DNA from: Plakobranchus ocellatus
Lineage: Eukaryota; Mollusca; Gastropoda; Plakobranchidae
DNA length: 23,455 nucleotides
NCBI GenBank assembly: GCA_019648995.1
Contig: BLXT01006926.1
Coordinates: 2,047,067-2,070,521, forward strand
Direction of reading: 5' to 3'
Shown: positions 9,655-19,160 of the stretch, piece by piece
How the letters are laid out: each line of letters opens with the position of its first letter
Position numbering within the stretch: the first letter of the stretch is position 1
The notes under the pieces: generated by a model
What the model was told of the DNA's origin: nothing
Database searches by the model: none
What the model saw: the letters and a program-made list of their open reading frames with translations, nothing else
Position numbers and translations under genes: made by a program

Positions 9655-10824
9655 TCTTTTTCGGTTGTTAAAAGGTTTTGTTAAATTTAAAAGATTCAAA
9701 TAAGTATTCTTTGTATTTGGAAGAATGTTGTTTTTTTTTAAGCTATCAATCTATTTTGTTCTCTTCTTCATTTTTTTTTCTGCGATTTTTATTTCAAAGG
9801 GAACAACATTGTTTGTAAATAGAAGATATCTCTCTCAGTGCTAAGTGCTTATTTGCATTAATAGTATTTAATTGCTGGTGGGGTGCATTATTGTTGAGCT
9901 TGATTATTGCTAACTTAGATATCCTTTGTTCCTCAAGATTTAATTCCTCCATTTGGAGGGTGGGGGTGGTGCATGGGTTTTTTTCATTTAGTGCCTTCAA
10001 TGTTACATCAAGTGCAAAAATTAGATCTAGATTTAGATTTGTAAAAATACTTCTCTATTTTTATCTTTAAAAAGGTTGTGCATGTACAGCCACCCATATA
10101 TAGAGAAGCACTGGATTACCTGAAAAATTGACTAAACAAACTTTATTTTGTTTGACTTACAGAATATGCACACAGTGTTTTATCGCTTTAAACATTGCTA
10201 TGTGCATTATATATAAAAGTGTTGAAAAAATTAAAGTTTGAAGAAAAAAAAAAATTAAAGGAGTTATAGGGGTTAAAATAAAACAAAATTGACAAAAATA
10301 AGGTAACAATTTTTTTTTATGCATATTACCTCCATAGAATTCTGGTATAATAAGCCAATCCAAATCAACATGAAAGAGACTATTGGTGATAAGTCAATAT
10401 AAGAGATTTTTGATACATCAAATGACAAAGAGTTGTGAAACTTCTTTTTTTTGTTTCTAGTGTGTTGAATAGCAATAATGGTTTCATGAAAACTTATACT
10501 GAGAGAGTGTACAAGGGTACATAGGAGTTAACAAAAAATTGATATAAAAGATGTGCAAGGGAAATCATCGCAATATGTGAATTTTTTTTTCCTTGACAAA
10601 ATACAATGATAGAACTGGGACCTGATGAGGGTTTTGATTTATACACAAATTTTTTATGTAATTGATATTGATATTTCGAGTGCACTGGTTGTGAGAAAAC
10701 GAGACTTTTTGAGGAATAAAAAATAATTAAAGGATAGAATTAGAATGAGAGCTAAAGAGATGACATGTAGTTAACATTCAGTAAATTCAGTACCCTCCAA
10801 TCATCCTTTTTCCTGCCTCAAACA
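9655..10824. other. Intergenic, no gene recognised
   Basis: AT-rich sequence with short open frames on both strands that resemble nothing I know. A small TAGATCTAGATTTAGATTTG motif at 10022-10041 echoes the hexamer block near 20575-20760. Confidence 0.6.
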
Positions 10825-10830
10825 TAGTGT

Positions 10831-10950
10831 CGCATCAGCGATTCTTTGGCTTACGATAATCTAGGCCGCGTGAGGCCAAGGTGAACCCTAAGTAGGTCAC
10901 CGTATTGGGGTCATGCCCCTAGGTCAGGCCGAGGCCAAGAAGTGATGCTT
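10831..10950. mobile_element. 120-bp MITE-like insertion with TAGTGT flanks
   Basis: A GC-richer 120-bp island is flanked by direct TAGTGT at 10825-10830 and 10951-10956. Its left end CGCATCAGCGATTCTTTGGC partly matches the inverted right end (AAGCATCACTTCTTGGCC). Internal inverted words (GGCCAAG, GGTGA..TCACC) suggest strong folding. The family was not identified. Confidence 0.45.
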
Positions 10951-10956
10951 TAGTGT

Positions 10957-11476
10957 AATTGATTGCACAATTTTAATTCTGTATGGGACAGTTATGTTTA
11001 AAAATTAATAAATAAAACCAACAACTGATAAACGTCAATGTAAAAAACCAGTAATGTGTGAAAAAAAAAAACTGATAGCTGTTGAATCAAATTATTTGAA
11101 GGCATTTTCATGTTACACTTTTCAGACATGAAAATTTAATTACTTAATATAATTGTAATGACCACAGGTAAAAAACTGCCATGAGGATTTGAAAAAGAAA
11201 AGGTGCAGATGAAAGCTAACGGTAATGTGCATAACTCACATCCCGTACAGCAGAAATTCGTTAATAATCCAAGATCAAATCCGTCAACCAACATTCATTA
11301 TAAGATTCGATAGCAAAGCAGAATGATTGATATAAGTTATGAACTAATAGCATTGGGTTTGTGGTTTTTTTTAAAGGGATAAGGTTAAATAGAAATGAAC
11401 CACAGTTGGAATTATACCAACGTAGGGAGAAAATCATGAAAAATATATATTTTGTTCAAAATAAATAGCATTCCTT
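10957..11476. other. Downstream flank of the RAG1-like pseudogene, no gene recognised
   Basis: This is where the 3' end and terminal repeat of the RAG1-like element would be expected. I found no convincing CAC-type terminus matching the far side, and no kelch-repeat (RAG2-like) reading frame on either strand. Confidence 0.5.
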
Positions 11477-12467
11477 CTACATCTTTTCACTCTTTGTACA
11501 TAACCGAGACAATATGTTCAACAAATGACTAGATAGAATTTGGCAAAGTTTTTGTTCTCTATTTAAAATGCCACTTGTTCTAAACTTTTCTAAATACGTT
11601 ATTGTTTGATGTGCGCTTTCTGTCCCTTGCTCCCCAAGCAAGCCCAGTCCAACCTTATACATGTAGTCTGAAATGTGTGGAATGCAATGACTTTCTAATA
11701 TATGTTGTTTAGGTATTGTTTTGACAGGGTACAGTCGTCTGTATGTGGTCATGTAATTATTGATGAGTGTCTGAATTGCAGGGACTGACTGTTCTTGTAT
11801 TGGATCTGTATGCGAAATTGCTTTGTGTACTTGACTGAAGGTTTCATTCATGTCATCAGACTGAAATTTAACTTTAAAGGCCTCATCTATAACCGTTGGG
11901 TTATCTGTGCATGCTTGAGTCTGTGATACAATTGTTTGTATGAGAGCTTGCTAAGCATCTGGCGTGGTGTATTTGTGACAATGGTTACCTATAAATGACC
12001 TACTGTGGTATGCTTGAGGTGTAATTCTGTACTTTGTGAGAATGGTGTCGAACGAGGAAGCCACTGGTCCTGATGTAGGTGTCAGCTCTGTGTCTTGATG
12101 AAGGGATAATGTGTGATCTATGTTTTCTACCTATTTTTATGCATTTCAACATCCTCGCCCCTTTCACTAAAAACTAAACACCCTTGCTCATATTCTAGTC
12201 TCTGTTGTAGTTCTTGAACTTGCCGCCACTTAGTCCCATATTGTTTAACAGTCTTACCTAACTCTGTAAGGTGGACGTCCAACTGCTGTGTGATTTTCTT
12301 GTCAATGGTACGAGCGGCATCCTCCAGATGTTTGTGGTGTTTTAAAACTATCCCTAACAGTATGTGTAAGTAAGGAGGAATCATCTTGTCTAGCTGTATT
12401 TGAAATAGTGGTCTGTGCAGACAGTTATTGTATTTTGCAGCCTTTTTCTTGTCCCTATTTCTCTCCT

Positions 12468-12830
12468 GAGCATGGACAATCTCAAAGCAAATTCAAAATA
12501 NNNNNNNNNNNNNNNNNNNNNNNNNNNNNNNNNNNNNNNNNNNNNNNNNNNNNNNNNNNNNNNNNNNNNNNNNNNNNNNNNNNNNNNNNNNNNNNNNNNN
12601 NNNNNNNNNNNNNNNNNNNNNNNNNNNNNNNNNNNNNNNNNNNNNNNNNNNNNNNNNNNNNNNNGGAAAAAGAAGCAGAGGAAGACAAAGGGAGAAGATA
12701 ATGGATGGACTGGCCACATGGCGTGGACCAGGAAAAGTGTCAGATATACTGGCCACCGCAAAGATAGGGATTTGTGGAGGGACATGATCGCCAACGCTTA
12801 CAAGCAAGGCACTTGATGATGATGATGATG
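12468..12830 (+). mobile_element. 5'-truncated non-LTR retrotransposon (LINE) 3' end with (TGA)n tail
   Basis: The + strand frame ending at TGA 12814-12816 reads WTGHMAWTRKSVRYTG and then RDLWRDMIANAYKQGT, the terminal residues typical of invertebrate endonuclease/reverse-transcriptase LINEs (WTG...DR..WR.MIA....GT). A TGATGATG tail runs to 12830. The 11-mer ATTTCTCTCCT is repeated on each side (12457-12467 and 12831-12841), a clean target duplication. The middle is unknown because of the N gap. The element interrupts the RAG1-like pseudogene in opposite orientation. Confidence 0.85.
12501..12664. other. Assembly gap (164 N)
   Basis: A run of N lies within the LINE insertion. Open frames crossing it have no meaning. 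The true length may differ from 164. Confidence 0.99.
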
Positions 12831-14201
12831 ATTTCTCTCCTATAAGCATCATTATCATCAATTAATGTTTCTAATGTCCTCTGCTGAGTTTCAAGTGAAG
12901 TTGTACTCAGTCATAGCTTGTCTGTGCACCACGCACCACGCACCACAGGCAAGGGCATGTGCTTTGTGGTCCAGACAGGCTGTACACCTTGCGCAAGAAA
13001 TCATAATCCCCGTTAAGAAAAACTTTAATATTTTTCCCCCTCCAAATATGATCTTGAAGGGTGGCAAGCTCATCCCCCAAACCACCTTCTAAAAATCGTA
13101 CAATGTTTTCATGAAAATCCCTCACATATGCTAAAGCTATCACTATTGTGTTGTGCTGAGAATTGGGCTTGTGTGTGTTTCCTATTTGAAGCGTAAATTT
13201 CATCGAATTCCTACCATAATCCCCCCCTATTTTGACTTACATTTCATTTTCTCATATACTATCACTAGGCCATGTGAGCATTTTTCTCTCAGAATATGAA
13301 TCTAAAAATTTATCCACTAATTTTTTTAGATCTACAATTCTGCCATACAACCTCTCAAACTCGTTCTTTTGATCATCTAAAAACTGCTTTTTTCCTACGT
13401 GTACAGAATCGGATATTATTTCTCTAGAAAGCCCTCTAACTGGATGCTCATTTTCTAATTCAACCCCAACTTTTTATAGTAGGCCTAACTTCCCATGTTT
13501 CCTGCCCTGTCGCCAGCTCATTCCTAATTCCTCCTTCATCGCTAATGTCTGTTCTTTTGTAAGTTTTATCTTTTGTTTTATTCTTGCTTCTTGTAAAATA
13601 TCTGGCTTCGGCAAACTGGTATACTGTTTAACTCAACTGCTAATTGTGTGTCTGCTGCGTCTTTTGTGTTCAATAGTCCAGCGACTGCTCCCCTAACGAC
13701 AACGTGCTCTATAATACGTGCTTGCTTTCTTTTTGATGGTGTCTTAACTGCAATTGTGGCTTTCCTCGCTGCTATAACTCGTAATACTAGAGGCTATCCT
13801 TTTGTTTTGAATTTAACTGTTTTTCTGTGCGGATCTGTGTGAAATTTTCTTTTAATGAGATGCGTGTTCAACCTTTCTTCTTCTTTTGAAAGTGGTTGAT
13901 CAAGAGATAAACTAAGTAGTAAGTGAGTGATTGAATGTGGACATGTTCTTGATCATGGGTGAAATTGATGAATCTGCAGTTGTTGGAGGACTATCACTAT
14001 GAGCACAAGACTTGTTAGGTGTTGATGAAGGTCTAGGTATAATTAGATTGGGAAATTGCGACGGATGATCTAAGGTGTGAAGTTCTGTTGGCTCTGTCCT
14101 TGTATGTTCTGTCTCTGTCGATGTATTGTAATTGTCTGCGTTTTTCTGTGCACTGAAGTTGTGGGTTGCATCTTGATCACTGAAATGTGTGCCGATGTAG
14201 C

Positions 14202-14849
14202 TTATTTCTGTGATATTTGTCGCTGTGTTACTGTGACGTGAGATATTTCTGTGTCTGTTGTGTCTTGCAGTTGCATAGCGTGTTGTGTCTCTATGTCATC
14301 CTTCTCTGCAACTGTGAGTGTTGTGTTATCTGCAGGGTTGCATATATGTGAGTGTGAAAGAGCTGCGTTTTCATCAGAAAATTGAGTAGATTGTGAGCTT
14401 GGTCCTGCCGTGTTGATTAAATATGATCGGCTTGTTTCTAAGCAAGGGGCTTGCTTGGGTTCATTGTCAACGTTAGCACTTATACCCTTGCTTAAATTCA
14501 CTCTATGTCTACATAGCTTGCAGGCATCTACAGTCGTATTGTCCTGATAAGCAGTCCAAATATCGGCACTCTCAGTGGATAGTTTTTTGGCTGCCTCCAA
14601 TGACGTTGCACTGAATCTCCGTTTAATAGTTTTTATGTAAGTGTGGCACTTGACACAAATAAACCTTGAAAAGGAATCGTCATCTTCTTTCACATTTACA
14701 CCAAACACAAAGTGAATGTCATTGCTGAACTGTGTGCAAGTCACAGGTTTCGAATAATGTTTCTTTTGGCGTTTGGTGGACAATAATCGTCCGCAAGTGC
14801 GGCATAGTTCGTTAGTAAATTTAATGTGCAAAGTTTTTGTATGCTCCAT
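14202..14849 (-). CDS. Intact N-terminal ORF of the RAG1-like element: RAG1-type zinc region
   Basis: This 215-residue open frame starts at ATG 14849. CRTCGR (C16, C19) is followed by YSKPVTC, IHFVFGVNVKEDDDS and FICVKCHTYI (C65, C68), then ADIWTAYQ and DACKLCRHR (C110, C113). Vertebrate RAG1 has the same order in its non-core N-terminal part: CRICG..YPV..I.KVF.IDV..D....FCHNC, then W.PH..SC.IC. Panchin and Moroz reported such a domain in an Aplysia transposon, N-RAG-TP. After residue 120 the protein is Ser/Thr/Asn-rich with no known fold. The coding frame continues beyond its stop after a shift near 14220, so the ORF end is probably a lesion. An expressed stand-alone protein cannot be excluded. 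Confidence 0.75.
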   Translation of the reverse strand: MEHTKTLHIKFTNELCRTCGRLLSTKRQKKHYSKPVTCTQFSNDIHFVFGVNVKEDDDSFSRFICVKCHTYIKTIKRRFSATSLEAAKKLSTESADIWTAYQDNTTVDACKLCRHRVNLSKGISANVDNEPKQAPCLETSRSYLINTAGPSSQSTQFSDENAALSHSHICNPADNTTLTVAEKDDIETQHAMQLQDTTDTEISHVTVTQRQISQK

Positions 14850-15126
14850 AATTTTTTACTGTAACAAAAATTTGAAAACCTGTGTCCGGGGAAAAAAATT
14901 AATATAAAATTGATAACAGTTGCGCGGGATATAAAATGTATAATTATATGACTGAAAAAAGAACCTTTTAAAATAATGTAAAGGAAAGAAAAATTGTATG
15001 CCCACAGCCAGAACATTGTTATCCTTAATTAATTATCACTATTTATGACCGATCATCAGAAACACAATAGATTTACACAGGTATCTAAATAAGCTTCTTA
15101 CAAGTACACTGTAAGTGTAAATAAAA

Positions 15127-15192
15127 ATGGCGTTGGATTTTCGCTCAATGACAAGAAGAGATGTTAAAGAATCCAATGCTGTAAAAGTGTAA
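15127..15192 (+). other. Possible short first coding exon, low confidence
   Basis: An ATG in favourable context (AAAATGG) opens 21 codons, MALDFRSMTRRDVKESNAVK plus Val, ending in TAA. A GTGTAAGTGTAAG motif overlaps the end and could serve as splice donor. A GC-richer stretch (about 15250-15370) follows. No downstream exon or homologue is recognised, and it may simply belong to the 5' flank of the neighbouring transposon. Its orientation is divergent from the RAG1-like gene. Confidence 0.2.
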
Positions 15193-17026
15193 GTGTAAGA
15201 AAACTAGGGATAGGATTGGAAGTAAAGTGGTTTAAAAGGTACAAACTAGTCGGTTTTTCCCGATTGCGGCATCAGTTATTGCATGCACCAGTTCACCCCG
15301 TTTGTCTAGGCAGCGGGCTAGTCTTGACAGTGATTTATGAGCCTGACACGCCCACCGGGCCGGGTAGCTCAGAGCTTCGGCTGTCCCGACTAAAAGTAAA
15401 ATATCAGTTAAAGGGGAAAATTCGACGCCGTGCAAAGTGGTGCCTTAGCTTACAGAAGGATCTACTATTGCACTAAAAAATGCTTATCTATCCAATATTA
15501 TAATATATCATAATATCAAGAGATTATGACGCTATGCAATCATGTACAAACACTAGTTTACAGTAGAACAACATGACTATATTTATGATTGCACTGTGGC
15601 GTAAATGAGCAAACAGAAAAGAAAGAAAATAAGCCTATTCCTTGGGCATTGAAAGACGAATTATAAAGTGAGAGTTTTTCCTTATTCTAAGATTTTGTTA
15701 TGAATAACATCCATTGAATATTACATGTTGATGTTTTTGATCTTTTGACTTCTGATTTCTACTTCTCTAGGCTGTTGCATCTGTCGCAATTATACATCAG
15801 TGACTCTCTCTGTGTTCTTGTTAAATTGCCCCAAAAATTTGCCTGTAATATGAATAAAAAATCAATTACTTCATATATTACATAAAGAATGCATAAACTG
15901 CTTTGACTCGTAAAATATGTTTCTCTTAAATAGCATTTTTTTTCTCTTTCTGTTTTAAGAGATCCTGAGTACAACACAGCATTTATCCATCTAGATTGCA
16001 TTTGGTTGCTACCTTCACATAATTAGCCCCACTAAACTGTGTCAGGCGAATTTGGCGAGACCGTTATGCATGGTTTTTATTGTGACCTGATGCACTTGGT
16101 ATTCCCTGCTGCATCATTAAATACTTTAATTTAACGTTTACAAAACCATTTCCATCCTTGCCCCTTGGAAATATATCATTACAACCGCAGTCTTGGATCA
16201 ATTCATAGCTCCTGCATTTGTTTTGCAAAAACTCGCAGTTTTTCTCTTAAATACTTTTCTTGTGCGGCGTTTAGTTTACTTTTGTTATTTTTTTCTTTCC
16301 CAATTATTATTGATGCTAATCGATTTAAATTAAAGCTTAATCGTGAGGAAATTTCAGCATGAAAATGATTTTTCCTCCATTAGGATTATTCTAAAGAGTG
16401 CCTCTCTGTAGTGCAGCAATTCTCTAATCCTCGTTATTTTTTTTTTTTTAATTTGTTAAAAAATACAACTTTTTGACCGTCAGTATGTAAAGACAAACTA
16501 AATCAAAGTTTTCTGCTTTATAATTATTTGTTGTTAATTATTACACTCCGAAAGTTGATAACCATCGTATCATCTTTATTTAAATTAAAAAAAAAAAAAA
16601 AACTTAAATCGTTGTTGGTTTTTTTTTTATATTATCAAATAAGTTCCAAATATCAAGCATTTTGATTTTAAAAGTGTGTATGTCTAACAGTAACATTAAC
16701 AGGTGATGTGTGAGTGACAAATAAACATGGATCACACTGGAGGTATCCATTTGGCTCACATATATAAACGATTTATGTCACCTTTGCAGCCGATTGCTCC
16801 TATCAAATAAGTAGGAACACAATATAATAGCCTTTTCAAAAAAGTTGAGATTTTTTATTTAAATATCGACACTCAAGTCTTATTTGTATAAAAGGCATAG
16901 ATAATTTATGGGTCACAAAGAGACGACAGATTGCGGGCTCGTTTCAGACGTTGGAAAAAAAAATGGTGAATGACAACTCATTACATATATGTATAACCGT
17001 GAAGAAAGAACTATATTATTATTATA
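15193..17026. other. Intergenic, no gene recognised
   Basis: Mostly AT-rich. The block 15250-15370 is GC-richer and contains an open frame on each strand (15216-15476 and its complement) without recognisable motifs. CACTGTG at 15592-15598 matches a RAG-type heptamer but has no partner. Confidence 0.5.
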
Positions 17027-17149
17027 TTAGGCGGACCCTCCATAGACGGCACACGGCACGCGGCTCATGACTTGTCGGCACGTGCCGTGCCACAGGCTAA
17101 AACCCTTCCCTCCATAGGCCATAGCAAGACATCACAACCTATCAATATC

Positions 17150-17420
17150 ATGGATTTGTTTGAAGAAGATACTCTGATCATATTAACAATGCTAAATAAT
17201 CGGAAAAAGAAGAAGAAAAGGCGGATCATGAGGTGCAGAGAACATTTTCTATTGAGGAAAAGTAGAGGAGAGTTTCATCGAACTGTCTGTTCCTTGATGT
17301 CACGTAGAGATGAGAAATTGTTCTTCAACTATACAGAACATATGAGAAACTGAAAAACCTAGTGCTTCCTGATCAACAAACAATTGGTTGTAATTATCGG
17401 GAACCAATATCAGCTGAAAA
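17150..17420 (+). pseudogene. HARBI1-like transposase N-terminal fragment
   Basis: From ATG 17150 it reads MDLFEEDTLI..RKKKKKRR, then HFLLRKSRGEFHRTVCSL and EKLFFNY before a stop at 17351. After a one-base shift the other frame continues YEKLKNLVLPDQQTIGCNYR and EPISAE. This follows the N-terminal pattern of Harbinger nucleases (W..R...GEF..L...L..D...F..Y.RM....F..L...V.P.I....R..IS.E). The DDE catalytic part is absent, removed by the internal deletion. Confidence 0.7.
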
Positions 17421-17547
17421 CATTTACTGTCAATATATTCCCAGACTTGTTTTCTTTGATCTTTTTGTGATACTCCGGGTTTTTGGGGTCCCAAAGAAGC
17501 GGTCGGTCTCTCACAAGTTCAATAATTTCTTTCTTGTAGTCATTCAT
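17405..17547 (-). pseudogene. MADF-domain protein fragment of the PIF/Harbinger element
   Basis: On the minus strand ATG at 17547-17545 opens MNDYKKEIIELVRDRPLLWD and PKNPEYHKK. After a shift in an A-rich stretch it continues QVWEYIDSK. This is the MADF (Myb/SANT-like) DNA-binding signature (LI.LV..RP.LWD...P.Y......W..I). PIF/Harbinger elements commonly encode such a second protein alongside the transposase. The fragment ends at the deletion junction. Confidence 0.75.
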
Positions 17548-17738
17548 TTTGGCAGCACATGGCATAAAAAACGAGCAATGCAGCAAAGCAAGGCACGCAA
17601 TGTTTCGTCACGGCTGTGTCGTGTCGTCAATGGAATGTGCAACTTTAAATCGTTGTGTTTAATTTTCTTTCGCACGCGTGCGATCTGCTGTGTGCCGTGT
17701 GCCGAGTGTCATGAGACGTCTCTGGAGGGTCCGCCTTA

Positions 17739-18877
17739 GTGAATGTGTGACATGCTGCCACAGGCTTAGTCATGCCAACAAACTCATGTTTGTAAAAATA
17801 CAACTACTAACACTTCAGACACCACTGAGAACCACCTGTTACTTTATAATGTAAGGGGGCTAGTCTAGTCGCGAGTCTAGGAGTTGTTACCCAGCTCTGT
17901 CTGAATTATCTCTCCTTTCCTCGGTAGTGTACGCGCTGACTCCCCATGAGCGCTATGCTTAACTAGTTTATGGCACGCAAGGGTGCATTCTCTGCAAGTC
18001 CATCGCAGAAGGATTGTTTGATGTTGAATGAAGAAAAGCGATTGATGTTAATAAAAGAAAACTTGATTTGTTGTTCCATGTTCAAATTTAAAAGTAAAAA
18101 TAGTCCTTGTAGTGTCTTTGTACCGATACGCACTTATTTTTAAACAATGTTTTTTATATTGAATAATTCGTAAGTAGTAGTGTTTTTAACTTTTTATTGT
18201 TAGTCGTCAGATGTATTATTAAGTTTAGTAGTTTTGGGAATGTAAAAGTTGGTGTATTGTAATATTTTTAGGTCTACTTTGCTTTGAGTATGGAAGTGGT
18301 GTTATCATTGGGTCTTTTCTGGCGCGGCCTGAGGCGTAGGCTCGCTCATTCAGCCCACAGCTCTCTTAGAGGCAAGACGTGTTTTTGATTAGTGTACTTT
18401 ACTTTTTTTTAATATTCTTACTATAAAAGTTTTTAGGACGTTGTCTTAGCGTAGACCCACACTAAAAGCGACGTGACATGTCATGGCTAACTTGACAGAC
18501 TGATGTCGCAGTTACTGTGCGCTACCCACCGACAAGTTAGCCTGATAATTTGCGTAACAAGACTGGCCTCGTGGTTCGCGCGGCAATGGTCAGTAGAATT
18601 ATGCGTGGTCACGTAATGGCACCCCCCTTTCCCTTATCCGACAGAGCCAATTGAGTAATCCCTGGCTGCAAAACCTCTCACGTGTCGGTGTCGTAGCCAA
18701 CATAGTGTGCGCTGTTAGTAAAAAAATTATAGCGTTTCCAAACATGTTGGTTGTTGCACCGTTGGAAGCCCAAACTGCTGCCCCCAGTGTGCGCTGTCAC
18801 TTAAGAAGAGATGTAAACCGCCCTTGAATAGACACAAGCGCAGCACGGAGAGGGCCGGTCTGGTTGGATTTGGTTTT
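17739..18877. other. Intergenic, GC-mixed, unassigned repeats
   Basis: No gene was recognised. The word TGTGCGCT recurs three times (about 18516, 18705, 18790). A perfect 10-bp inverted pair, GGCTAACTTG at 18485-18494 and CAAGTTAGCC at 18533-18542, could form a stem with a 38-base loop. The GC-richer interval 18440-18860 looks different from its AT-rich surroundings and may be part of an unidentified element. Confidence 0.45.
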
Positions 18878-19005
18878 CTTTAAGTATGTTCTGAAAATAG
18901 TTTAATTCAGTTGGGTTTTTATGGGGGTTTTTTAGTATGCCCTGAAAGTGGCATTCATTTTGGGGTTTTATGTTTTTTTTTAGTATGTTTTGAAAAAGGT
19001 TTTAA
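18878..19005. repeat. Minisatellite, three units of about 48-51 bp
   Basis: TTTAAGTATGTTCTGAAAA, TTTAGTATGCCCTGAAAGTG and TTTAGTATGTTTTGAAAAAGG recur with the AGTATG word at 18883, 18934 and 18982. GGGGTTTTTATG-like spacers lie between them. The block lies just upstream of the second RAG1-like fragment. Confidence 0.8.
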
Positions 19006-19160
19006 AAATCGCGGAAAACTTTAAAAAATCAGTGTTTAATTGCAAAAAGAAAAATCCGTCACAAAACTTTCTGTAGAAGTTGTTTCAGATTATGCAGATG
19101 TAAGTAAAAAGATGGCTTGTCAGGAACTCAGGGTGTATTTCGTGCCTGCGGTGTTTGAGG

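Larger units (their letters stand above)
11477..14849 (-). pseudogene. RAG1-like / N-RAG-TP-type transposase, full length but decayed
   Basis: Read 14849 to 11477, about 1000 codons remain after removing the LINE insertion. Order: N-terminal zinc region (14849-about 14500); low-complexity Ser/Thr linker; a segment SKEEERLNTHLIKRK (about 13890-13845); a basic segment; then the putative DDE core. Core landmarks: VKIGGDYG (Asp 13219-13221), MKFTLQIGN..KPNSQHNT, VFLNGDYDFLRKVYSLSG with CPCLWC (Asp at 13006-13008 and 13000-13002), IPPYLHILLGIVLKHHK (about 12380), GNHCHKYTTP (about 11980), and GLGLLGEQGTESAHQ (Glu at 11630-11632 and 11618-11620). These follow the same order as RAG1 D600, D708 (before its C..C pair) and E962 (in SEGNESGNK). 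Lesions: stops at 11951-11953, 13237-13239, 13252-13254, 13474-13476 and 13794-13796, frame shifts near 12126, 12395, 12905, 13617, 13912 and 14220, and the LINE. Family assignment is by motif pattern only. Confidence 0.8.
17030..17735. mobile_element. PIF/Harbinger element, internally deleted, complete ends
   Basis: The left end GGCGGACCCTCCATAGACG and the inverted right end GGCGGACCCTCCAGAGACG differ at one base. A TTA triplet flanks both sides (17027-17029 and 17736-17738), the TWA duplication of PIF/Harbinger. Subterminal GCACACGGCAC words recur on both sides, at slightly different distances. At 706 bp it is too short to be autonomous. It keeps the start of a transposase from the left and the start of an antisense MADF-domain protein from the right, apparently fused near 17420. 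Confidence 0.9.

Noticed and set aside
9655-11476. RAG2-like kelch gene beside the RAG1-like pseudogene
   Set aside because: No kelch repeats (double-Gly blades) are readable in any frame in this interval.
12390-12861. Several long open frames on both strands across 12390-12861
   Set aside because: They cross the N gap, so their openness has no meaning. Only the LINE tail frame and the short RAG1-like frame outside the gap are supported.
15216-15476. 86-codon + and 67-codon - open frames in a GC-richer block
   Set aside because: Overlapping frames on both strands with no motif, no splice context and no homology I can recognise.
15592-15598. CACTGTG as the terminal heptamer of the RAG1-like element
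   Set aside because: No matching inverted heptamer and no 5-bp duplication were found on the other side (10957-11476).
19040-19160. Start of the 81-codon ORF as a conserved part of the second RAG1-like copy
   Set aside because: The first about 40 residues do not match the corresponding part of the first copy; only the part from about 19161 does.
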